A stretch of DNA of 64,000 bases, taken from the NCBI GenBank assembly GCA_019009955.1, contig CM032228.1, positions 101,412,001 to 101,476,000 of the forward strand, written 5' to 3'. Positions 55,085 to 64,000 of the stretch are shown here, piece by piece (within the stretch, counting starts at the first letter, position 1; each line of letters starts with the position of its first letter). The notes under the pieces were generated by a model that saw only the letters and a program-made list of their open reading frames with translations, did not search any database and was not told the origin of the DNA. The position numbers were made by a program, and so were the translations under genes. The DNA is from Riptortus pedestris. Lineage: Eukaryota > Arthropoda > Insecta > Hemiptera > Alydidae.

Positions 55085-55556
55085 CTTTAACGGACGCAGT
55101 GTTTGTTTGATCGGCATCAATACCCACAAATATACCCTTTAATGAACAGAAATACACCACTGAAACTGACCTATGCAACACTACTTTACAAAACACTCAT
55201 ACTCCCTATATTAACATACGGATGCCCAGTCTGGCTGGGCATCAGCAACATACACAAAAAGAAACTCCAGTCCTTCCAGAGCAAAGTACTTCGAATGCTC
55301 CCCGGTTCTTTAAGAACAGCCAAATCCACAGGGAATTGGAGGTTGCTCCTATTTCAGTTCACAGTCAACAAGTTGTGAGGAAATATCATGCCTGCCTTCC
55401 CATGTAAAGTGGAGCCACCCATTATAATTTAGGTACAACGACTGAAGAACAACTACGTCCAAGATTGTACCAAAATATAATAATTTCGTAACAAATCTTA
55501 TAAAAAAACTTTGTGTATAATACCTATGCACTGGTCTAAATAAATTTTCTTTCTTC
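55085..55556 (+). pseudogene. Jockey-type LINE reverse-transcriptase end, decayed
   Basis: The frame (55103-55378) reads IYPLMNRNTPLKL, then LYKTLILPILTYGCPVW, IHKKKLQSFQSKVLRM. This is the RT C-terminal/thumb pattern of Jockey-clade LINEs. A frame slip near 55312 moves the expected continuation to the next frame: FFKNSQIHRELEVAPI (about 55312-55360). The 3' part ends near AATAAATTTTCTTTC (55538-55556). It is 5' truncated, as is usual for LINE copies. Confidence 0.7.
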
Positions 55557-56263
55557 TTCTTGTTTGATCATTACGAAACTGGATATATGAGCTCTTCTTG
55601 TAAAATTTAGATTAATTAAGATCTAGTCTGTTGACGGCTGAAATCGGACGGAGAAAGGTTTAGAGGGGGGGGGGAGGAGGGTCGAAAATTTAAACTATAT
55701 ATTTACATGTTCAATTTTTGGCTTTCAGTAACTCCCCCCTCCCCCACCTTTGGTCATTGCACGTTAACAATTAGTCAATGTATCATGAAATGTATTATTC
55801 CAGGCGTAAATACCAAATATTGTATTAAATGTGCATTTATTAATAGATGAACATGCAAATACGTTGTTTGATGACAAAGCATTTATTTTTATCTACACCA
55901 TATTTAATATTTAACCGTTACACACTAAACATCATATTCGCCAATGACCGACATCGGACCAGGAATAGGAGAGGGGGTTAGTGGGGGAGGAATTCGAAAA
56001 TTCATGATTTCTCCGTTACTATGAGTCGTATCGAAAAATTGTACAGAACCAATCTTGTTAAACTATGGTCGCTCTACAATTATCTTATCCATTTTCTCGC
56101 AACTCAAATAAAAAGGCAGTTATTCGCAATGACTGCTTTCAGCCTCCAGTAAACACCACTTCTTATCGGGATTTTATTTAGAAATAGAGAATATATGGTG
56201 GGTGTATCATTCAGGGCATGGGAAATCTGATTAGTTTACGTAGCCCCTCAATGATCGACTATG
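55557..56263 (+). mobile_element. Old HB element fragments
   Basis: 55557-55700: GTTTGATCATTACGAAACTG, GACGGCTGAAATCGGACGG, G-run. 55890-56080: a second set (CCAATGACCGACATCGGACC, TTTCTCCGTTACTATGAGTC, ACAGAACCAATCTTG). 56223-56263: GGGAAATCTGATTAGTTTAC, GTAGCCCCTCAATGATCGAC, a damaged 3' end. They are too diverged to say how many insertions are involved. Confidence 0.55.
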
Positions 56264-57189
56264 TTTGCCAATTGATTAGAAAATTGTCGGAAAACTTTTA
56301 TGGAAATAGAAGATACGTTTTCCTCAAAATCAGAAAACCAAATTAGGAAGATAATAACTGCATTTCATCAATATGAAAATACTTATATTTTCATTAGTTC
56401 CTAGCTCCCTTTCATTAGATGTATATTTCAATCTGAAAGGAGAGCAGGTGTAAAGAATAAACCAGGCCTATAAGTGTTTTATTGGCTCATTATACATAGC
56501 TAGATCAAGTGATTAATTAACGAGTTCTGTGCCAGTGAAAAGGATTGAGTTAAAAATACACCACCAGAGGGTGGGGTAGTCGCTGGCGCTGTTCAGGTCA
56601 AGGCCTTCTTTCCTTCCCATAACACTTCTCTGCAGTTCACCGATCATTTACTTTACTTGCAAATACGTCATACATTGTGATTAGTTTTATATTCCCATTT
56701 AACACACACACAAACCCACAACCATTTATAAAATGTTCATATTTGTAGTAAATATTAATGTAATTTAAATTTGGGAAATTTGAACTATTTTTAATATTTT
56801 AGAATCAGCCGGTACTCGTACACGAGGGATTAACTAATTCGCACATACACTTAAACACTGCATTTTGTATATATATATATATTACACACAACACACACAC
56901 ACACACATATACATGTATGCATATACGTGCACACACACATGGGTCTCGTTAATGCAGAATCCTCTTTTTGACACGATAGTGTAGTTGTTAGCTGTGATCT
57001 TCTCCAGTTTCGTGAAGGCAGCTGGGTATATATGCTATTAGTGAAGCAGTTGAATTGTCTTTAAAGGTTGTTTTACACTTTTTAAACACGCTAGATATGC
57101 TGAATAAGATGAAAATGATAGTTAAATTAAGAGAGATATAAAACAATCGGATGCACATCGCAATTGATACCATTCTCAAGCTCTAAAGA
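56264..57189. other. No gene recognised; mixed TA/CA repeats
   Basis: A TA tract (56868-56882) and CA tracts (56886-56908, 56928-56938) are present, along with a 63-codon hydrophobic frame on the minus strand (56988-57179) without resemblance to known families. Confidence 0.4.
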
Positions 57190-57280
57190 TAAAGTTCCAT
57201 AATGGGTGAAATCGGCCCAAGAAGGAGGGGGGGGGGGGGGTAGAAGGCACTAATACGAAATCCTGTATATCTCCGTTATC
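57190..57280 (+). mobile_element. HB element fragment
   Basis: ATAATGGGTGAAATCGGCCC, G-run (57228-57240) and TATATCTCCGTTATCATGG correspond to the middle of HB. Short and old. Confidence 0.5.
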
Positions 57281-57599
57281 ATGGTTGTGGACAATGTTTT
57301 ACCAATGCAACGTTTTTTATTTTTTATTTTTTTTCATCTTTCAGTTAGATTTTGAGTCGTTTTTCTGCATAGAAGCATGCAGTGTATAGAAACAAATTTA
57401 AACGAAATTATTTTCGGATTCAGAGAGACATGTGAGTTAGTCATGAGTTCCCACTCTAAAAATATTTCACGAGAGAGATGAAAACATTATAACAACGATA
57501 ATAACATTGAGATGAGCTATAGTGGAATGTCAGAATGTACAAGTTGCTAGATGAGTGTAAAAATAAAAAAAAAAAAAAGGCAAACAAGCCTTTATTGAT

Positions 57600-57778
57600 T
57601 ATACAGTTAGGTTAGTGTTCTAATTTCTGTCAGCACATTATTTTGAGGCCGATCTGCTGTAATTGCAATTCTAGTGTTTTAACTATAATTACCCATTTCA
57701 ATGCAAGACTGCAACACGTGCATAACATCGAAGTGACCTTATTACCGATATAAACCCACTATCATCGCTAGATTGCTG
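57600..57778 (+). repeat. Dispersed repeat D, copy 2
   Basis: Aligns in order with 48125-48300 (TTAGTGTTCTAATTTCTGTC, GCACATTATTTTGAGG, ACATCGAAGTGACCTTATTA, CCACTATCATCGCTA). Same orientation as copy 1. Confidence 0.6.
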
Positions 57779-59907
57779 AAGTTTTCATGACGTACGAATC
57801 TAAGGGACCTAAATCTTTCCATTGTGTTTATCTTCTTTTTATTGCCACAAAAGTTTAGTATAACCTTGCTAATGAGTTTCTTAAACTAAGAAGATTTGCT
57901 TCGAGCTATAAATGCCGGGATTAGCATTTCTAAGCCTTTTGCTGACAGTCTGCTAAACACGCACTTTCCATGAATATTAGAGCTGTACATGGGTCGGCTG
58001 TTCCTCGAATTCAAGTTATAAATACGTATTTCGTTCCTATTTGTTATTAGTATAAATAACAAAAGTTATGACATCTTCATGTTGAATAATACGCTGATGG
58101 AGATAGTTTAGAATGCGAATGTAAATAATTCTCACATAATTTGAGAAAGAGAGCTAACGGAAAGCGCAATATGTGGAAATGTATTTGTATATTTTGGGAA
58201 AAATACGATTTGCAAATATGTGCATATTCAGGATCAATAAAAAACCTTGTCCTCTACTTGTTTTTTTTAATTTATGCAAAGTGCCTTTCAGAGTCAGCGC
58301 TCAATCGTCAATGCCTGATTAGAGAAGTGCTGCCTGGACCAGACCCATTTGGTGTTATGTACATGTTCGTTTAAATGCACGCCTGATAGGGGGGGGGGAG
58401 TCATAAGCCCCCCAACACTAAACCAGTGTCTTGTTTCAATGTAATAGCAAATCAAGTAAGATATGAAACAAGAATTTCAAAGTTGTTCATTTGCGAGAAA
58501 AGGTGGAATAATACAGCAGAGTGAAAATTCATATGCTATTTTCAGTACAAAACCATTCCGTCAGTATTTATTCATGGTGCCTGCTCTCTTTTCTAACGCC
58601 CTTTCGTGACTCGACTCCGTTGCTTCCGAAGGTTGTCTTAAATTCATCGTTTGTGAGTGAGTTCGAACTGCAGTCATCGTGAACCAAGGAAGTCATGAGC
58701 CATTGCCATTCTATGTTGGAAATAACAGTTTTCTCCCGAGTTTCGTTGAAGCTTAGGGGAAAGCCTTTGAAGAAAGTTATTTTGTGCCATTACTGAGTGC
58801 TCGTAACACGTGAAAGCTGTAGCTTAGTGCTCGGGAATCATCTTGGCTGCTCTAATTTCCGCCGGCGAACTACCCATATTTTCTGGCATCGTCTGACAAT
58901 GGCGCACTGACTCCAACACCTAGAATTACAGGGTGCCTTTGTTTCACAGCCCTCCTCTCTTCTACTTTTCTCCCTTCCTCCCCAATTGTCCTTTTGATTT
59001 TAATGTATTCTCCTCCGTTACTCCTTTAACTTTTCCCGTTTAGGGCCATCTATAACAGCGCCGCTACACCAGACAATGGAACCCTTCACGATTCCTCCTC
59101 AAAATGTAAATTATTTATAATATTAAATTTCACAAAATTGAAGTTTGTTTTAACTATTTCTACAAATGTTACAGACATATAATGGATCCCAAGTTCAAGT
59201 TCATTTTTTGCAAGTTTCATTCATTAATGCCTGTTCTTTTCTAAACATGTAGAGACCCAATAAAGCAAAATTTTTCTTTATGGAACTTATGTCCTCAATG
59301 TGGTATTAAAAACCTATCCTTATAAAACCTTATTTTTAAGTTTTACTGTCGGTTATTAAATTACCAAAACCCCTCGAGACTGGAGGTACTTTAGTTTAGT
59401 GTTTAAGATCATTAATATATACATAATCCAATAATTAATTACATATAGAGGATACTTAGCAAAGTACATTGACCGCCAGACAAAACAGAGCTTGAGTCTT
59501 TGAAAAAGATATATACTGAGCCTTATTGTCTGGCCCAATTAGGAAATGTTGCTGAACAGCCTAGCGAATAAGAGCTAATGATGATTTGTGCGGCCCTTTT
59601 AATTAGCTAGGCATCATTTTATTCATCAGGTGTGCTCGATCATATAGAAGGAATAACTTCAGGTGGAGTTGCATAGAGTGTGGTGTGTGGAAGGAGGTTG
59701 AAAGACACTGTGTAAACAGCCACTAACTGGCCATTTTAATAAATAAAAACTTTTGCTACAATTTATGACATGCTTTATTGTGGTCTTGGGTCGAATGCGA
59801 GCAACTTCGATGAAGTGTAATCGAATATGAGCCAGTAACAAATGTGGCATAAGATATTTGTTTTACATTTCAGAATTGGGAAAATTAAAGATTAAATTAT
59901 AAAGTTG
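57779..59907. other. No gene recognised
   Basis: 58560-59060 is more G+C-balanced, with a pyrimidine-rich strip at 58955-59040, but stops are frequent in all frames I followed. The 77-codon frame at 58141-58374 is unrecognised. Confidence 0.4.
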
Positions 59908-60045
59908 TCATACCTGTCAGTGGAGACCGTCGTAATTAACTGGTGGTCGAGTACAGCTGGCAAGCGCTTTCGATGCAAAGACACCATCTTCAAGCCCAAA
60001 CGACTTAATAGTGACGACGATCTCCACCGACAGGTATGACAACAG
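59908..60045. repeat. Short element with ~28-bp terminal inverted repeats (MITE-like)
   Basis: GTTGTCATACCTGTCAGTGG, AGACCGTCGT at the left is matched by the reverse complement of ACGACGATCTCCACCGACAG, GTATGACAAC at the right (two or three differences). The centre holds GCTTTCGATGCAAAGACACC, ATCTTCAAG. It codes for nothing. It is MITE-like in size and structure. No clear target duplication. Confidence 0.6.
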
Positions 60046-61568
60046 TGTCATTTATACTGGCGGTTCTAAGCCTTTATTATTAAATTATAAACTATGAATA
60101 GTGTTGTGAATGTTATTAGAGGATTAGTCATTGGGTTTGTGAATTTGTTGTGGGTTCTAGAGTATTTTTCAATCGCCCCAATTCTATTCCAAAGGAATGC
60201 TTATCAGATATTTGCTACATGTATTATGGAGTTTGAAATGAATCCTGCTTTGAATTTTCCCAACTCCTGTCGGTATTCTTTTCAAAATTAGTGAACGCGA
60301 AATGAATTTCACATATTATGAAATGGAAATGGAATGGTGAAGTTGATGGAGGCGATAATAATGGGAAGACAGACGTGTTTAGCGGAGGTCGTTCACATCA
60401 CATACTTTCGCTAGCATGCCTGTCTACCGGCTTCCTGACCTCCACTCTGCCTGCACCGCTCACTTCAACAACAAATCTCCTTATACAAGAGCAAAGGTTA
60501 GCAACCTTCCTGATGACCATTTCAAGTTTATTCAAATACATAATATGCTTTAGATCTGATGTGAACACCGCATGACTTCCTTGTTCTCCCAAATTAAAAA
60601 TACGAAAGTTTTGTCCATTTAAACGTATTTCTTGAAAGTTCTATACGATATCTCCTGTACATCCAATCAAAAATGTCACAGAACAAAATTTATATACTAC
60701 AATATAAATTAAATTATTTTTAGGGTATCACTATTATTTATTTACATCAGGTATACAAATTACTAGAAAATATATTGTTTAGTGTTTTAAATAAATAATT
60801 CCAGTAATGCAATGTTAATGCAGGGTAGAAATTGTCGGGAGGCTAACACAGTTCATTGTGTTAACTTATTTCCTGTGAAATGATGGAATTGCTTTCTACT
60901 CAAATTTACTATTATGTATACAACTAAGCTCTCAATCTCGGATTGGTTTCTGACAGGAAATATGTACATTATAGGTAATATTTAATTCGAATAAACGCTA
61001 ACCATGATAATGATTTGAATTATTCACAGTGTGTCAAACAATGGAGAGTGGATTGCCTAGGGACTCTTTTTGATTTATTCTTCAAAACTAAAATGTCTAT
61101 TCTATAAGTCCCCTGCCTAACCGTCACAGGAAAAATATGAAGAACGAGAAGTGTAGTTCTACGTTAAAGCATTGCCAGAAATAAAAACCAACATAGATAG
61201 TGTATATATTTATATTCTTATTATAAAAATAAAGGTCAATACAAATCTTTTTAGTCTGCAATAGATTCGAAGAAATTCGCAATTTTCTGTGTTATCCCTT
61301 ATTTAACCCCCCCCCCCCCGTCTATTTCAATCAAAATGGGAGGTCGTCAAATAGATCTTACAACAGTTTTAAATATGAAATTTCGACATTCTAGGGCTGG
61401 TAAGAGATACGTACAAACAAACATATGTCCAAACGTCACACCGAAACTACTCTTTATGGATTCAGGTAGGGTTAAAATATATAATTCCGTTGAAATCTCA
61501 AACCTAAAATTGTTCACTATTACGATGCTGAGTCCTATGCACAATGAAAAGAGAATAGTAATATTCCA
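60046..61568. other. No gene recognised; weak possible exon near 60.4 kb
   Basis: 60318-60592 is open on both strands (85 codons plus, 64 codons minus) and is somewhat G+C-richer than its surroundings. The minus-strand reading (DLKHIMYLNKLEMVIRKVAN) looks protein-like, but I do not recognise it. A C-run lies at 61308-61318. Confidence 0.35.
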
Positions 61569-61690
61569 TTTTAGCAGATTTCCCTTAAGGGAAATCAGCT
61601 ATTGAGGTCGTACTCATGACGCGAGTTCCGAAAAATTTCTTCACATGTCCATCGATCCTACCCAGGAGATGACAAAAATGAGGCCCGGTC

Positions 61691-61749
<59 letters not shown>

Positions 61750-62210
61750 TGTTAACGCTCTAGCGGTCGCAATTTTCGTTTGATCGTTACCAAACTCGAT
61801 ATTTAAACGTTTTATGCAAAAATAAAGATCAAGTTCGTTAATGGCTGAAATCGGACCAGTGGGAGGGGGGTTTAGAGGGGAGGATTTTCGAAAATTCGAA
61901 ATATCTCCGTTACTATACGTCTGATCGAAAAAATATATAGAATCAGTCTTATTGAAAATTAAATTTACTATAAATAATGTTATATACATGTATTCTGTAT
62001 CTTGAATATTAACCGAGATATTTGCATTTTTCTGTTTTTAGCTTCTGAGATGTGATCGGCTAACTTCGGGTCTAGTCGTGAGTTCCCGTCAAGAGCTAGT
62101 TCGGGTCGTTCCCGTAACTGTTTGACTCTCTATTATGAAAGTTTTCTTTTGTAAAACTTCACGTGGGAAATCTGCTTAGTTTACGCAGCCCCTCCCTGAC
62201 GGATTTTTTT
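61569..62210 (+). mobile_element. HB element, short form, complete (reference copy)
   Basis: Order of parts: TTTTAGCAG; perfect palindrome GATTTCCCTTAAGGGAAATC (61577-61596); GAGGTCGTACTCATGACGCG; CCATCGATCCTACCCAGGAG; GAGGCCCGGTC; TA core (61696-61746); GTTAACGCTCTAGCGGTCGC; GATCAAGTTCGTTAATGGCT; G-run; AAATATCTCCGTTACTATAC; ACCGAGATATTTGCATTTTT; AAACTTCACGTGGGAAATCT; hairpin region ACGCAGCCCCTCCCT (one arm mutated); GACGGATTTTT. There is no coding capacity. The subterminal inverted repeat (AGCAGATTTCCC/GGGAAATCTGCT), 3' hairpin and T|T target match Helentron-derived HINEs such as DINE-1. Confidence 0.85.
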
Positions 62211-62794
62211 TTACTTACCTCAGTGGCGTTTGAATTCTAATTGTGATAACCAATGTTTGAGTGCTGGAATAAAGGATAATCAAAATAACCTTCCTTGAAT
62301 TGCATTGTAGTAATGTTTTTAACTGTTTATTATATTACTCCCAACTTTATCCCTTATGAGGGAGCTGTACTACGACCGTAGATCACCGGCAATCTCAATT
62401 GATCAATAGAAGGTAGAGAGAAACACCAAAATTTCAATAGTTTATAATTTTTCGGCGATTGCTAAGAATGAGGGTTTTCAAGGAAGAGAAATGACTGTGA
62501 GTTCGGTCATGAAGGAAACACAACCGCCTCCCTCATCAAATATTTCTAGAACACATTTTTGATCCAGCTCTTTCATGTTTACAAAAACATCAATTTAATG
62601 GGGAAATGTTCCTACTTCAGTCTTTTCTCATGCAGTAGTTATCAAAGTGCAGGAGTGATAATAGTGTGACGTATCGATTAGTACATAAACTTATTAAAAT
62701 TGTTTCCACATCCCAACTCTTTACCGTATTGCCATCAGTAGTTGCTTGGAGTCGCTATGTGGAACTAATTCTTCAATTTTTGTCGAAAATGTAA
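62211..62794. other. No gene recognised
   Basis: No open frame, repeat or RNA recognised. Confidence 0.4.
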
Positions 62795-63570
62795 AGGATA
62801 AAAGTCCGGTGCTGCATCAGCTAAACAGATTTCCTACACACTGAAATATAATAAGCCGATGATCTCATCGGGCCTATCCTCTATTTCACTCTTTGTAAAC
62901 AGGAATTAAAATTTTAATTGATGTTCAGATGTTTAGTGACTGAGTTATTTAAAGTGAAAATCGGGTGAGTAGAAATAGGGTTTGTAAAAGAATGAAGCCA
63001 AAAAACACCAATTACTCCGTTAATGTTCGAGTCAGAGAAAATATCTACAAAAGAATAGTTGTAGAAAATTAAAATGCCAACAATATTAGTTACATAATAT
63101 TTTTCGATCCGCCTCATAGTAACCAAGATATTTAGAGTTTTCTATAACTCCGCCCCCTTTTACCCAAGACCGATTTCAGCCTTTATTTACCTAATATAAT
63201 TTTAATTTTCCATGAAATAAAACGTGTGGTGCTGATGAAATGAAAATCATGGAGTTTAGAACGCAAAATCTTAAAGGTTGACTTCACACCGAACATATTT
63301 GCACAAATCTCAAACAGTAAAAGTTCAATTTCAATCAATTGGTATTTAGCTTCGAATAAAGTAGTTCATAAAATTGCTGCTTAATGTTAGTAAGACGTGT
63401 GAGTGGGAGTTAACTGAACGCTGACAACTAAAAATGCAAATGTCTCTGTTAATATAAAAGATAGAGAACAAATACAGGATATAAAAAGATATCCAGGATA
63501 TATTGCTTCTATAACATTTTTCGACCCGACGTATAACAACGGAGATATTTTCGAATGCTATGTTTCCGTT
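62795..63570 (-). mobile_element. Old HB relics
   Basis: AAAAGTCCGGTGCTGCATCA, GCTAAACAGATTTCCTACAC (62801-62840) is a damaged reverse 3' end. 62995-63190 and 63270-63550 contain two diverged reverse middles (TTACTCCGTTAATGTTCGAG; AAATGCAAATGTCTCTGTTA; TTTTTCGACCCGACGTATAA). More than one old insertion is likely. Confidence 0.5.
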
Positions 63571-64000
63571 ATTCTGTGTATAAAAAAAAAATGTTGACGT
63601 TCATTTTATTTGTTTTTTTTCTGTCTGGAGTTAGACTCATGCAAGATTTATTATAAGAAGTTCAGTTAATAAGTATTGAAGGGTTCGTCCTTAAAGCAAG
63701 TTAGGTGTGGTGGTACCCCAGTTTCAAATTCCTCAGACACCTTAATGAAGGAAAAGGCGATCTGAATGGCAAAGAGCCTCCAGTAGTCTGGCCCAGCAAC
63801 TTCCTGTTTAAGTGAAGGTTTAGTCCTCGTAGGTATTGTTTAGCTCCAAAAACAAACTTCAACCGCAAAGTCCATATCAACTTCACTTTCAGTCACCGCT
63901 GATCACTTTCCTTATTTCTCTTTCCACAAGTTCTGAAGCCCTGTGGTCTTATGGTTACAATAGTTTCAAAACCACAGACTGTTTAGCCTACAGCCTCACT
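63571..64000. other. No gene recognised
   Basis: A 61-codon minus frame (63701-63886) is rich in Leu/Arg/Lys without known motifs. GGTCTTATGGTTACAATAG (63942-63960) faintly resembles a tRNA A-box region, but no B box follows before the window ends. Confidence 0.35.

Noticed and set aside
60318..60592. Gene call on either strand
   Set aside because: Both strands are open and neither shows a known domain or clear splice context. Kept only as a weak note in the gap entry.
61585..61989. 134-codon minus-strand frame
   Set aside because: It lies entirely within an HB element and antisense to its order of blocks. Other copies (for example 31834) have stops in this frame.

Overview
This is a eukaryotic, A+T-rich (roughly two thirds by eye) stretch of nuclear genome with no complete host protein gene. 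It is dominated by transposable-element sequence. The gag/integrase type of the one LTR element, the non-LTR reverse transcriptase relics, a tRNA-derived SINE and the rolling-circle elements with TA cores all point to an arthropod, probably an insect. I cannot name the species. Most long open frames here are translations of TA microsatellites or of the repeat families below. || Two rolling-circle-like families set the architecture. Family HB is a Helentron/HINE-like (DINE-1-like) non-autonomous element. It has a 5' palindrome GATTTCCCTTAAGGGAAATC, a TA-microsatellite core, a 3' copy of the 5' end in inverted orientation (GGGAAATCTGCT) and a terminal hairpin ACGCAG-CCC-CTGCGT running into T's. 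About thirty copies, pieces and relics occur on both strands, in a short (~0.6 kb) and a long (~0.9-1.0 kb) form. Family HA is Helitron-like. Its 3' end is a hairpin followed by CTAA or CTAG and a target T, and it carries three ~295-bp internal tandem units. Four copies are present (10032, 19951, 31645, 37633), three of them embedded in TA tracts. || Region by region: 1-9.1 kb holds HB copies, a SINE and a decayed reverse-transcriptase relic (6.1-7.1 kb). 10.0-10.9 kb is an HA element with both termini. 12.2-12.7 kb is a ~515-bp foldback. 14-16.4 kb has two HB copies and a small hairpin insertion. 17.2-18.6 kb has a second foldback-like repeat, a LINE 3' end and SINEs. 19.3-22.1 kb is a nest: a long HB copy that contains both an HA element and another HB copy. 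22.5-29.3 kb has many HB copies. 31.6-38.8 kb holds two head-to-tail HA copies. A young Ty3/gypsy-type LTR element (33416-37601) sits in the TA tract between them, and an HB copy sits inside the first. 39.0-39.3 kb has a 99-codon frame of unknown identity. 42.4-42.8 kb is a CpG-rich island ending at a splice-donor-like GTAGGT, the best candidate for a host promoter and first exon. 45-48 kb, 50.8-56.3 kb and 61.6-63.6 kb carry more HB copies, SINEs, LINE fragments and a decayed ORF of a dispersed arthropod protein family (51.4 kb). || The LTR element is non-autonomous. Its two 588-bp LTRs look identical, but an in-frame internal deletion has removed protease, reverse transcriptase and RNase H and joined gag to integrase. 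Integrase also has an in-frame TGA, and gag's N-terminus is split off by a small tandem duplication. Recent movement must therefore have used proteins supplied by another element.
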